Shown one piece after another: positions 23,841 to 35,539 of a stretch of DNA of 64,000 nucleotides (positions are counted from its first letter, which is position 1; each line of letters opens with the position of its first letter). A program made the position numbers and the translations under genes. Under the pieces are notes generated by a model. The model worked only from the letters and a program-made list of their open reading frames with translations. It did no database searches and had not been told where the DNA came from. Source of the DNA: Inia geoffrensis (taxonomy: Eukaryota; Chordata; Mammalia; Artiodactyla; Iniidae); the NCBI GenBank assembly GCA_036417435.1, contig CM070903.1:79291501-79355500 (forward strand), in the 5' to 3' direction.

Positions 23841-24305
23841 GAAAAGCCAACATTTATTGAGCAATGCTGTTGCGATGATCTCTTTACATTTACTGTCTCA
23901 TTGTTTTCACAGTAGTCATATTAATCCCATATTACAAAAGAAAACAAAAAATAACAACAGCAAAAACCCTAAAGCTTAGAGAGGGTTAGTTATTCATATG
24001 CCCAGGATATTTGAACCCAGAGCCCAAAGTATTTAGCCCTTGACATAAATCTCTAATAATAAAATATTACTTGATTTGTTGTACGTGATAGCATGAGAGT
24101 TCAGTTTTATGGGTTATTCTAAGAAACCCTTGATATCTAAATCTAGATGTCAACTTATCTAGATTTGAATATCAGTTATCTAGATTATTTATAAGTGGAG
24201 AAACTGAAACTAGAGAGGGTTAGTGACATGTGTCAGATCACTCAGCTAAATAGTATAGAATTCATGACCAGAATTTAGGTTTCCAAACTTCTAAGGTAGC
24301 ATCCT
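23840..24305 (-). mobile_element. Two antisense MIR fragments
   Basis: 23845-24020 has CATTTATTGAGCAATGCTG, then TAATCCCATATTACAAAAG and TTAGAGAGGGTTAG. 24185-24300 has GAGAAACTGAAACTAGAGAG and GATCACTCAGCTAAATAGT. Confidence 0.65.
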
Positions 24306-27150
24306 CTTCTCTGTACAATAGTCTTTTTTTTTGTATAGACTGCACAGTCTACAGGGATATTTGAACCAGCAGTCTCTTTCTTCTTATAATTCAGTCATAA
24401 GATAATGGCTTGTTTCTATTGTCTATCAGATAATTTAGCACCCTACACTCTTCATGGTAAAAACTGAGACTCATGGTTTTCCAGCCATGAGCTACTCTTT
24501 AGATGAACTTCTTGATAGACGAATAGGATAGTTTCATTACATTGTTACAGGAGAGGAACTAGAAATCAAAACTACACTTCAAATTTGCCAAACCTCAAAT
24601 GATTCTGAGAATTCCTTCAAAAACAAAAGCAGCAAAGAAAATGCCTATTTTATCCTTCACCCTTCAGACTTTCAGCAGATATGGCAAGAAATTCCATTTC
24701 TAGGACACTATGAATAGCACCCTACACAAATTGATAGATTGGCACACTTTTACTCTTTTTTTTTTTTTTTTTTCATTAATTCAAGTTACAAACCATCCTT
24801 ATTTAGTTAGGAACTGTACACAATCAGAATAAGAAAATGTTATGTGACTCCTTCCCACTCAGGGTTTTTTGGTAGAACTAGATAGGCAGTTGGATCAGGA
24901 AAAAAAAAAAAGGAAAAATAAAATCACTGACACCTTGGTTATTGCCTAAGATGCTATTATACAAAGAAGAAAAGTTTTGCAGTACGTACTCAATAATTAT
25001 TAAATTTCTCTCCTAGATTAAGACCTTTTTATATGCATATGAAGGCAAAAGTTGTTATAAGGCAAGATTTGTGTTCATCCATAGTTTATAATTTTTGCTT
25101 CAAATTTTATTGTTTGTTAATTTAAAAATGCCAGCAAAGATAACATGAGTTAATATTTTCATAAAGTGACCCTTAGGCTGCAGGATGAGGGATCACGAGG
25201 CATGCATGTGATAAAGAGGAAAGACTGCATCAAAAGAGCTTAATTCCTGTCACCCCAAAGAACAAATGCAACCAAGAAAAAAGTCTTCTCTTTAAAAAAG
25301 AGTAAGGTGACTATCGTCCTAAATGCTTTTGCTTTTGCTATTTCAAGGAGGGGTAGGTAGGTGGATTTGTGCATTTTTTAAAACCAAAGGAGAGATTTTG
25401 TGTGCAACATTTACCATTTTTTTAAATGTGATTTATGCTTTTAGAGAGGTTCATTTTCAGAAGAAATCTGAATGAGGAGACAGTCGGCAGAAAGACATTC
25501 CAATGAACTGGTTAGGCGGGTAGTTGTTTGGAAGGAACACTGCCTCCGGGACTTGTGAGGAAGACAGAGGTAGCACATTAGAGGGAGTGAGAGAATAACA
25601 GAAGGAGTGAGTTACTTCTCCTTTCACCAGCTCCAGACAGTATTCACATTTATGACTAATCTTATGAGTGCAATCCCTCACCGCCCACCTCGCCTCCACA
25701 AAAAGCAGTGATTAGGAAGGATTCATTTTCTCAGATATAAAAGTGTTGCTTTTGTGTTCTGGTTTTTACCAAATTCCCCCAACCTCCTTGCCCTTAGAGA
25801 ACCAAAAGAAAAGAAAGATCGTAACAAAGTCTTTAGATTCCATGCAGCAGAGCTACTGTGTAGGACAGGTTTTGTTCCACATTTCAAACAGAAAACACTG
25901 GTTTACAGGTCCTTTCAGGAATGGTTCTGGAAAACGTGCTTGTTGTGCTATGTACCCACATTAAGACACAAGAGGAGTCCTAGCAAAGCTGAATTCAGAA
26001 GCAAGGGATTGGTGATTTATCTATTACAGAGGATGAAAGGGTTGAGTAAGCAGTTAGTCTGGTTCCATGTTTTTACACGTAAGAAAACTAAGACCCAAGA
26101 AGGGGAAGTTATTTGTCCATCAACAGAAAGCCAGTTAGGGACGGCAGTGCAAGGCAGCAGCCAAGGCTCCCGACTCTCAGGCCACTGTTTTGTCACTAAA
26201 ACTCATGACTGCTATACGTCTGAGTGCCTTTCAACATACAAAGAATAGTAAACTTTTAAAGCCCCATATTTAAAACCCTAAATTTCCTTCCTATGCCAAA
26301 GGTCCTCCAGAGAGCCTAATTTTATATGTGATGTGTTAATTCTTAAACCTCAAGAAAAAGAGACAACATTTTGGAATACATTTGTTTCCCAGTATTGATT
26401 ATTCACAAAATAGATTTTGTTTTTCTTCTTCTATATCCTCCCTAGTTTTTTTTCTATCTGATCAATTTCCCGCAGCTGAACGGTCTCTTTTTCTAACAGA
26501 CCCTTCCTGAAAGTCAAATAAAATATCTCTGGGCCACATCTATTTAAGTCAATAGCAGAGATGGTTTGTGCTGATTCCTTTCATCTAGAGAAGCTGACAT
26601 CACTAAATCCATAAGGCTCCACTATAAAGTTGAGGTTAGAGAGGAATCATCTTGACGCTCTACCTAACCACTGAAGAGAGGGCTATTTTTAAAAGCCATA
26701 TTTTATACAACCATTTAGCTCTCATTTGAAAGAAAGCAGATAGTAACGTCCATCAGAACAAACCATACCTTATCCCAAGACAAATCATATGGGTTTTATT
26801 TCTAAATTAGTTTCTCATTCACCACCCTGTGCTATGGAGGTACAAAATTGAGGCGGTAAAAATACTTGTTCTTTTTATACCTCTTTAAGAGGGTGTGGTG
26901 GGAAATGGCTTGAATAATATCCATAAGAGCTCTCAGCTTCTTGAGAGGGTGATAAGTAAACACAATGGAGTAACTGTTTTTTTAATCTATAGGTGAATTA
27001 TACGTCTTTCCTAAACACAAAGAATAACTTGGATAGACAAAAGGGACCAAAAGTAAGCTCACATCACTGCAGACAATATACTTCTGATAGGCACCCTACT
27101 CAGCTAACCTATATCCACAAAGGAAGTGAGAGGGTCATACTGCACAAAAT
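24306..27150. other. Unique intron with one MIR trace and a possible regulatory patch
   Basis: A poly-T tract lies at 24758-24773. A CpG-containing patch at 25470-25690 includes a TEAD-like ACATTCCAATG (25494-25504). An antisense MIR trace is at about 26070-26190 (GTAAGAAAACTAAGACCCAA). A 164-codon open frame crosses 25754-26248, running through the MIR, and is judged spurious. Confidence 0.5.
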
Positions 27151-27153
27151 AAG

Positions 27154-27156
<3 letters not shown>

Positions 27157-27236
<80 letters not shown>
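27157..27236. repeat. Compound (CT)23-(CA)17 microsatellite
   Basis: Uninterrupted CT units (27157-27202) switch directly to CA units (27203-27236). Explains a small ORF with Leu-Ser and Thr-His repeats. Confidence 0.97.
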
Positions 27237-27237
<1 letters not shown>

Positions 27238-27939
27238 TTACATTTTACCTTTTACCAGAGGAAAAGTCCGATAATCTTTCTAATTAGAAATAATTAATTC
27301 AGGTAAGGTTTTATCAGCCTTGTTTTATATCTCTAGTCCAACATTTTGTCAACATGGTTCTTGTTTTCTAATTAGTGGGATATGCACCTTTATCTCCCAT
27401 TAGGCTGTAAAGTGAAGGGACTCACTATTCCTACTCCAAGAACTGGCCCTCGATATATTCTGAATAAATGTTGGGGAAGAAAAACTAGACAGTGAACAAG
27501 TCCTTATCTGAAAAGAACAGTCATCCAGAGAGACTTAATCATAGTCCTAACACACTCACTTCTCTTGACAATGAGGACACGGCATGGCAGAGTCTGACAT
27601 CACATGAGCTCACCGGCGCCTCAACGTCTCCAACTACCCATCCTCTAGTCACCCACATTCTGTACCCTATAATCAGTTCAGCAAGGCCACCAGGTTAGAA
27701 TGTACTACTGTTTTGCTTGAAGTGGACCCAACTCAACTCTTTGCCTATTCCCATACTCCTCTTGCTTGTTGGGTTTTAGCCAAACCAAACTGACCCTCCT
27801 CCCATGCTGCAATTTACCAAATTCATGTCTACACTTAAGTCAAGGGGTCTCAAACTGAGAGTGGATACATATGTTCTGTGGGTCCAGGAAATTTTAAAAA
27901 ATAATAATTTGCATTACTCCAAGTGAAGCAAGTATTCTC

Positions 27940-28290
27940 TCTAAGCATCACAATTTCCTGTTTTCTTCCACTGAATGTTTCACACCCTTAAGCCTTTAAC
28001 CTAACTAACTTGAATGGTTCTCTTTGCCTAGAATAATTTCTTTCCCTGCTCTTTCACATGGCCAATATATTTCCTGAGCTTTGAAATAGAAATGATCAAC
28101 AGAATTCCTCCTGAAGTTTATCTATACTCTCTTCCGGTACTTATTTTCTATCTTGATAAGATTTGTTTGTATGTGTCTCCTGTCCCATAATAAACTGGGA
28201 GGTTTGGGGGATAAGAATGTGCTCTTTGTTTATTTGTTAATTCCCCAGATTATCTCAAGTATAGCAAGCATCAAATGTTAACTAGATGGC
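27940..28290 (+). mobile_element. L2-like 3' end fragment
   Basis: TCTTTGCCTAGAATAATTTC, CTCCTGAAGTTTATCTATAC, CTCCTGTCCCATAATAAACT and TTATCTCAAGTATAGCAAGC follow the order of the LINE-2 3' end, diverged. Confidence 0.5.
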
Positions 28291-28479
28291 AGAACTACTG
28301 AGCTGCTTAATGCCTGAGAGTTACTCTTCATAAAGAGCATGATGTGAATATTGCCACTGAACTTATACAGCGCAGCAATCATTGCTGATGACTAAACTCT
28401 GGTCTGGTGTTCAATGTCTTTTCTATTTATCCCTCAGTAGGTATGATCAGTTAGATCATTTATAACCTAGTTCATTAAT

Positions 28480-28640
28480 TTCATATCTGTCTCCCCCACC
28501 AACTCTATATTATAGGTAGTGATATACTCAGCTCTTTTTTTTTTTTTTTAGCTCTTTTATTAAACCTGTACCCATAGCAGAATATCTTGAACTTAGTAAA
28601 TCATCAGTAATTTCTTGCTGAATTGACAAGAATACAAACT
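28480..28640 (+). mobile_element. L2-like 3' end fragment with internal poly-T
   Basis: TCTGTCTCCCCCACCAACTC and AATCATCAGTAATTTCTTGC resemble the L2 terminus. An AGCTCTTT direct repeat (about 28530 and 28550) brackets a 14-16-base T run. Confidence 0.45.
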
Positions 28641-28889
28641 TGACATTTTCGTCATTTCGCCAGGGAAAAGATTCTTATGAACGACCTTCACAGTTAAAAA
28701 ACAAACCAGGTGTGCGATCTTGTTTAACAACATCTTACTGATAAAGACATGTAGCCAACCAGTTAATAAATATGTTTAATTACTTCTTCTAAAGTGTTAC
28801 AGTCTACCTTTTTATTTTTGAAATGACATAACCCAGCAGAGCTTTCTACATGTTTTAAGATGAATCACAGCTAGAAATATCTATTTTAA

Positions 28890-29010
28890 AGTAGAGACTG
28901 ACCTAGAAGTTTTTTCTCTGTCATTATGGCTGTGTCCCCTTGGGCAAGTCACTCTCCACTCAGAGCCTAAGTTTCCCCACCTATTAAAATAGGTATGTTA
29001 AAACAATGAA
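28890..29010 (+). mobile_element. MIR SINE fragment
   Basis: MIR core: ATGGCTGTGTCCCCTTGGG, CAAGTCACTCTCCACTCAGA, GCCTAAGTTTCCCCACC. Confidence 0.75.
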
Positions 29011-29017
29011 TTGCACC

Positions 29018-29196
29018 AGTGTTTCTCAAATAGCAGAATCAACTGGAGGGCTTATTGAAAGATTGTTGCCCTCTCTCTCCTAGTTTCTGATTTAGCACAT
29101 CTGGAGTGGAACCCAAGAATTTGCATTTCTTAACAAGTTCTTAAGTAACGTTGATGCTGCTGGCCCGAGAACACACTGAGAACCACTGAATTAACA
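29018..29196. mobile_element. MER5A-like hAT-Charlie element
   Basis: Inverted ends CAGTGTTTCTCAAAT and CTGAGAACCACTG bracket a core with TCTGATTTAGCACATCTGGA and GAATTTGCATTTCTTAACAA. About 180 bases, the size of a MER5A; nearly complete. Confidence 0.75.
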
Positions 29197-29739
29197 TGTC
29201 TGGGAATCACTGCAGCTCTGACCTCATTATCACACTAAGATTTAAACCCAGGTATACCCAAAGTGTGTGCTTTTAACTAGTAGACTGGAAAAGGTAATAT
29301 TTTACTATTTTAAGATTACTGAATGACAGCCAAATAACTGAAAAAATAATAATATTTAATAATTAAAGTGAAAATGTTTTCTTTGAGTTCTATGAGCAGC
29401 TTTTAAAAGAAATATGCTTCAAAATTTTACTTTAACTTGAAGAAAACTCAACTCTAGTTTCAAATGGGAAAGGGTGGGCTAGACAGATTCTTACAGCATG
29501 CTAGCATATCTTCAAATATTACTTTCTTTTTATGGAAATACAAAAATACAAATCTAAGCAAATTTCATTTTTTTCCTTCATCAGGAATTGCTCTACTTAA
29601 GATGAATAATTTCTGGTTTCCGGATTATCACGTTCTAAACAGTAACAGCAACAATCATCACCATTGAAAACTGACAACATGCAATGTACTGTGCTGACTG
29701 CTGTACATGTCTTCTCTCAGTTTAGAGAAACAGCTTTTC

Positions 29740-29880
29740 TATGGTATATCACCAACAGCATCATCTTCATTTTGCAGGTGGGGAAATCGAGGCTCAGAAA
29801 CATACCAGAATCAGAAACATACCAAGATCATCCAAACAGTGAATGACAGAACTGGATTCAAATGCAGGCAGCCATCTACC
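29740..29880 (-). mobile_element. MIR SINE fragment
   Basis: Antisense MIR: TTCATTTTGCAGGTGGGGAA, ATCGAGGCTCAGAAACATAC and CAGAACTGGATTCAAATGC. ACCAGAATCAGAAACATACC is locally duplicated (about 29795-29825). Confidence 0.7.
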
Positions 29881-30199
29881 TCCAGAGGTTGAGCTCTTCA
29901 TGTACCTCTAATAGTAGATAGAGGCAGGTTTAGAAAAACCAGAAAACTGAGTCATCCCTGACTCCCTCCCACAAACTTTACTGGAAATGTTGGAGGAGCC
30001 AGCAGTAATCACCTTGGATCTTAGTTTTCCTATCTATTAAAGGAAGGCTGGAATAGGACTAGATCATGTCTATAGTTCCTCAGTCTAATATTCTAGATTG
30101 TTTCATGATTTATAGATTAAAACTATATTAAATAAACTGGTGACCAAAGGAAGGACAGGTGACTAATAGTATGAGTATTATTTCAAACAGATCAGATTG

Positions 30200-30850
30200 T
30201 CTTTAAGCCACCATGCTAGGATTTCAACGTGATTGGTTTTTAAGAGGATGCAAGGTCAGAATCAGCCCCAGTGTTTCTGCTGAAATCCCTTTTTGTTTAT
30301 CTGCCCTCTTCAACTTTGTCATTCTGAATGCATACACACTGAGCACTGTGTCTTAAGTAACATTGCTGAGGTTACACCAAAGACAGGTGTTAGGGGAACT
30401 ATTTCCCCCCCGGCTATCATTTCCAACTCTCCCTCCTCCAAAACCAAGGGATGGGATAGCAGGAAAAGGGTTTCTTTTCGGATTAAACACAGTGACTGCA
30501 AACACCTTCCCCTAGGCAATAAATTCTCTGCCAGTGCGTGCTGCAGTTTACCCAAACACCAAAGCAAAAAGCAAACAGCCCCTTTTGTAAGGGAGGAGTT
30601 GTCACCTGTCAAGTGATGTTTGTGAATTTCTAGAGAAGAGAGAAAAAGAAAACCCTTTCCCTTATTTTATTAAGCAGACTGTTTGTTCAAGGTTTGAAAT
30701 GCATACTTGGGTTTAAGGTAAAGTCCCTGGCTTGGCACTCTTGAACAAAGTGGTGCCTTCCGATTGGTTACACTGTACAAAGAAGAGAACAGAAAAACAG
30801 TCTGCTCTTCTGGTGACACCTGAACTTAATCTAAATGGAGTGGATTCTGA
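30200..30850. promoter_or_regulatory. Candidate cis-regulatory element
   Basis: A repeat-free block 27.6 kb upstream of the DeltaN start. It has an E-box CACCTG followed by TCAAGTG (30604-30617), TCF/LEF-like AACAAAG (about 30744), a CCAAT complement ATTGG (about 30763) and a C-run at 30404-30411. ORFs of 107 and 97 codons on opposite strands overlap here, probably reflecting composition. Regulatory role is inferred. Confidence 0.3.
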
Positions 30851-31399
30851 GCCACCTCATAAGCAACATAAGTAACTGCAAACCCATCTTCCAAAAATTA
30901 GAGTGCTTTTGCTCTACAGAATGTATGTTCTTGTTTGTTTCATTTGTGTCTATAGAACTAATACATAAGAGCTTATATGGCACAAATTATGGTTGATGAT
31001 TGTTTAATGGTACTAGCCAAGGGGTAAGAATGCTAGGGATACTAAAAGCAAGGGTGAAGAAGTGCTGGATGGCAAAGGAGAAAATATGCCCAGTCCCATG
31101 TTCTGCGCTAATCCTAAGGTAAAGCTTGGAAATATACTTTGCATATCCCTCTTTTACCATCTCTTTCCTCACATGTTTTGTATTCTGATTAGGTCTACAC
31201 ACCCCACTCATAGATGCTCTATTCTCTAAGATGTCTTACTCATCTCCAGGCAAAACTACCATCCCTTTTGCACTTAACAATGTATCAAGAGGGGTTATTT
31301 CATCTTCATTTGCAAATGACTGGAAATTCCTTTAGTCATGTAGACATATTTGCATTATTTAGAGAAGAGATTGTATAACCAAAATTGATTTCCACTTTA

Positions 31400-32110
31400 T
31401 AGGCACTTTTGCACAGTTGGTGTGAGTGTAAATTGGAAAAAAATAAAAACTCATGAAAAGAAATTTGATAATATGTATCCATAACACTGGTGTTCATACA
31501 TTTTACTTAATAATTATACTACTAAGCAGCTAGCACAATAGGGTTCTGTATGTACATATTCTTCTTTAGGTTTGACATAAATACAATATTATGTATAAAA
31601 TAGATAGCTAGTGGGAACCTGCTGTACAGCATAGGGAGCTCAGCTCAGTACTCTGTGATGACCTAGATGGCTGGGAGTGGGCGGGGCATCCAAGAGACAG
31701 GGAATGTATGTGGCTGGTTCCCTTTGTTGTGCAGCAGAGGCTAACACAACACTGTAGAGCAATTATACACCAAAAAAAAAAAAAAAACTATGAGTAGAAA
31801 AACAGATAAATAAATCATTACATACCTATGTAGTGATATATAATACAGTGATTAATGTTGTTTTGAAGATTAGTGAATAAGAGAAAAATGTTCACCATAG
31901 AATGCAAAGAAAAAGCAGGTTACAAAATTTATATACGACATGATCCAAATATGTCTTATAAAATCTATTTCTTCTAGGAAAACAACTGGAAAAAACCTAA
32001 AATTTTCACAATTATTATCATTAGGTAGGAATTCTATACACTTTTGATACTTGCTAAAATTCTTTTTAATAAGTGTGCATTGCTTTAATAATCAGAGCTA
32101 TCTTTTAATT
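31400..32110 (+). mobile_element. Old L1M 3' region interrupted by a younger L1 3' end
   Basis: The left piece about 31400-31570 (GCACAGTTGGTGTGAGTGTA) and right piece about 31800-32110 (ACGACATGATCCAAATATG, then CTTTAATAATCAGAGC) look like one old LINE around a younger insertion. Confidence 0.45.
31575..31788 (+). mobile_element. 5'-truncated L1 3' end (cetartiodactyl type)
   Basis: ATAAAATAGATAGCTAGTGG, CTGCTGTACAGCATAGGGAG, then AGGCTAACACAACACTGTAG, ending CCAAAAAA with a poly-A run. This is the standard 3' terminus of the cetartiodactyl L1. Confidence 0.88.
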
Positions 32111-32279
32111 TGTATTTTATTATAAAATGTAATGCGTATTCACCTATCTCACAAGAGTTGTTATGAAAATCAGCATAGACAAGTAATAACAAAGATAATA
32201 ATTTTTAATTGACTGTATATTTATACACCAGGAACTCTGAATGAAAACAAATCAGGTAATGAAAAAAATATTCACAGTT

Positions 32280-32410
32280 CTCAAGGTTGATGATAGGTAT
32301 TATGTCCATCCATACAAAAGAGGAAGGAGAGACTCATAGAGATTATCAAGTTCACACAGCTAAATTTGGTAAAAACAGAATTCCAATTCTAGTATGTCTG
32401 ACTATAAATC
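32280..32410 (-). mobile_element. MIR-like fragment
   Basis: Antisense MIR pattern GGAGAGACTCATAGAGATTA, then AGTTCACACAGCTAAATTTG. Confidence 0.5.
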
Positions 32411-32419
32411 TCATGCTGT

Positions 32420-33630
32420 AATTCTAAAGTAAGTAATAAATTGTAAAGCCCTATATTAAATAGCAGGTAGTCAGCCATCAAAGTGAAAAAAAAAAGTTGT
32501 TGATCAAATCTGCCTGCACTAAACTCTAGTGGTTTTCTGGAAGACCAGAAAAGGGGGAGATGGAGATGGGAAGAAGCAAGACACTTGGAAAGGACCAAGG
32601 GAATGTATAGAAGTAACAAAAGGAGGACAGTAGTGGTGGTGAGGGTGGCTCTGGAAGCCTAAAGGAGATCAAAGTAGGAAGTGAATAGAAGGAAAATGGA
32701 GAGCTTGATGTGAGCTCTTGATATTAGTGTCAGACTTAGAGTTGGGTAACATCGTGCGTTTCTGGTGCCTAAGAGACCAAGACACATAGAAAATTATTGC
32801 TACTTGTATGAAATAGCCTTTCCACTTTTTGAGCTAAGAGAAGACATGCAGGAAGGAAGATTTAGAATGTTTGCGTGACTCAGGTAGCAATGCTGTTACC
32901 CAGTCCCTTGCAACTTGACTGGAGTGACTTACTTAAAAACACTTTTTTCACAGGGTATGTGCCATATATATACATAATTCTATAATGTTAGAAAATATCT
33001 ATAGATGTTCAAATTGAATTATATGTGAGTCAATGTGTGTGCATGTGTGCACGTGTGTGTGCATGTGTGTGTATGTGCATGTGTGCATGCATGTGTGTGT
33101 GCATGCACATGTGTGCATGTGCATGTGTGTGTGTAGAGACAGGGAGAGAGGAAAGAATGAGGGAGTGATGGAGGGAATGTTTATAACCTTTTGATCAATA
33201 AAAATTCAGCAAATTAAAGTTTTGATGTGGTTTATGGTCCTGCTTAGAAAATACAAGCATCTCTTTTTCTTTGAAAAAAATTATTCTGATGAACAAAAGG
33301 ATATTTGGAATCCCCTATTTTTTTCTGATAATATACAGTCAGAACTGTAACTTTGTTACAAAGGAAGAACAATATCAATGATAAATATCATGTTCAATAA
33401 AACAGGCTATTCTCTTGAGTTCTTTAAAATGCTTTTGACAGTTGAAAGTAAAAATTTTACCACTGTCTGAGGTAGCATTCAATGTACATAGATGAAATAT
33501 ATATGACAACTACAACATCATGGGAAGGGTTATAATATCAATATTGTGGTAAGTTTTCTGCATTCTGTTTGAAGTGGTAAAATATTAATTCTCCATAGAC
33601 TGTGAAAAATTATGAATATTTCAGTCTCTA
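32420..33630. other. Unique intron around a TG-rich tract
   Basis: No exon or preserved transposon apart from the GTGCAT-type tract listed next. Confidence 0.55.
33033..33136. repeat. Alternating TG/CA-rich tract (GTGCATGTGT type)
   Basis: About 100 bases of almost perfect purine-pyrimidine alternation built from GTGTGCATGTGTG units, interrupted at TGTATGTGCATG. Such tracts can form Z-DNA. Confidence 0.9.
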
Positions 33631-35265
33631 GAGCAATCACTAAAAACTGTTTAAAGAGATATAGTCAGAACCAAAATAGAACAATTAAAATCAAATGCTA
33701 AAAATAGGTTAAATAATCTAAATGGCAGCAAAAAAAGGGAAACAGAAGAACAAAGGACAAAATAAGCTAAAAAATAAATGTTAGATCAAAAAAATCCTTA
33801 TCAATAATTACATTAAATGTAGATGATGTAAATAAACCAATTGAAAGAGATTGTCAGAATGGATAAAAAATGATACAACTATTTACTGTTTAGAAGAAAC
33901 TCAGTTCAAATATAATGATAAATGCAGGTTAAAAGTAAAAGGATAGAGAAAAAAATTTACCACGCAAACATTAATCAAAAGAAAGTTAAAATGGCTATAT
34001 TAATATAAATAAATACAAAGTAGACTTCAGAGCAAAGCACACTACCAAGAATAAAGACAAATATTATACAATGATAGAAAGAAGATGTAACAAACTTAAA
34101 TATGATGCTCCTAAAAACAAAACTTTCAAAAACATGAAGCAATAACTGACAGGTTTGAAAGGAGAGACAAACCCATAAGTAGAGTTGAAGACTTCAACAC
34201 TCTTCTCTCAATAGAGAGAAGTAATTGAGTGCTAGTAATCAATAGAATTAGTAGACAGAAAATAAGCAAGAATATGGAAGAACTGCATAACACCATAAAC
34301 CAACTGGATATAATCGACATTTATAGAACATTGCACCCAGCGAAAACAGAATACACAGTCTTCTCAAGTGCCCATGGAACATTCACCAAAATAAACGATA
34401 TTTTGTCTCATGAAACAAAGCATAACAAATTAAAAAAATTTGAAATTATGTTTTCTAATCATAATGAAATTAAAGTAGAAGTCAGTAATGGAGAGATAAC
34501 AAAATAAGCACTTGGATACTAAGCAACATGCTTGTAAATACACATAGGTCAAAGAAAAAATCTTAAGGGAAATTAGAAAATATTTTAAAGTGAACAAAAG
34601 TGAAAATGCAACCTATCAAAATTTATGGGATGCAGCTAAAGCAGTATTAATGGAAATTTTATAAATGTAAATACTAACATTAGAAGAGAAGAAAGATCTC
34701 AACTCAGTAATATAAACACTCAATTGAAACAACTTAAAAAAGAAGAGCAAAATAAACCCAGAGAAGTAGAAGAAAGGAAATAAGACCAGAAATAATGAAG
34801 ATAAAAACAGAAACACAATACGAAATAATTGTAAAATTCAAAAGGTGAACTGGTTCTTTGAAAGATTGATGCAACTGATAAATCTCTAGCAAGACCAACA
34901 GAGAAACAGAGGACACAAGTTACCAATATTAGAAATGAAACAGGACGATATTACAGATCCCACAGACATTAAAAGGGTAATGAGACTACACCAAACAATT
35001 CGACATACATAAACTCAAAAACTTTGATAAGTTTAACCAGTTCCCCAAAACCCACAATTTATGAAAACTTACCCAAGATTGAATAGATCATCTCAATAGT
35101 CCTGTAACTATTAAATTTATAATTAAAGAACTCCCCAGAAAGAAATATTCAGGCCCAGATGGTTTCACTAGCCAAAGTCGACCAAACATTTAACAAGAAA
35201 TAATATCAATTCTACATAATCTTTATCAGAATATAAAGGATGCCTCACATAAAGCACAAATACAG
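33630..35265 (+). pseudogene. Decayed L1M ORF2 (endonuclease domain to start of RT)
   Basis: Long diverged match to L1 ORF2 in the sense direction. Visible pieces include ATCAATAATTACATTAAATG (endonuclease start region), then in one surviving frame (34229-34507) DIYRTLHPAKTEYTVFSSAH, followed by FSNHNEIK where active L1 endonucleases have an SDH motif, so the catalytic Asp is replaced by Asn. The downstream nucleotide text GGCCCAGATGGTTTCACTAG belongs to the entry into the reverse-transcriptase region. Many stops and frameshifts; not functional. An L1 3' end of the same copy is not evident. Confidence 0.85.
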
Positions 35266-35404
35266 AAATCACACTGAGGTTCATGAACAATAGCATTGCC
35301 GAGATGAAAAAGACTACTCATCACAATTACTAACACCATCTCTCAATGGTGGGCTTAACCTTCATTTGCTTTAAACTGTAGTTTCCTCTCTATCACAGTC
35401 CAGA

Positions 35405-35522
35405 AACTTTTTTTGACCATGCTGCACAGCATGTGGGATATTAGTTCTCTAACCAGGGATCGAACTCAATATCCCAGCAGTGGAAGTGTGGAGTCTTAAC
35501 CATTGGACCACAAGAGAAGTCT
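35405..35522 (-). mobile_element. Old tRNA-Glu-derived SINE (CHR-1-like), diverged
   Basis: GCATGTGGGATATTAGTTCT, CTAACCAGGGATCGAACTCA and TCTTAACCATTGGACCACAA are the complement of the tRNA-related head. More diverged than the CHR-2 copies. Confidence 0.8.
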
Positions 35523-35539
35523 CCCAAAACTTTAAAGTC

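Noticed and set aside
25754..26248. 164-codon plus-strand open frame, the longest in the window
   Set aside because: It runs through an antisense MIR fragment, is antisense to TP63, has no domain, signal peptide or biased codon use that I can see, and no splice or promoter context. Likely chance.
26993..27274. Open frame with Leu-Ser and Thr-His repeats
   Set aside because: Translation of the (CT)n-(CA)n microsatellite.
30293..30616. Open frames of 107 and 97 codons on opposite strands as a possible gene
   Set aside because: No family features; kept only as a candidate non-coding element.
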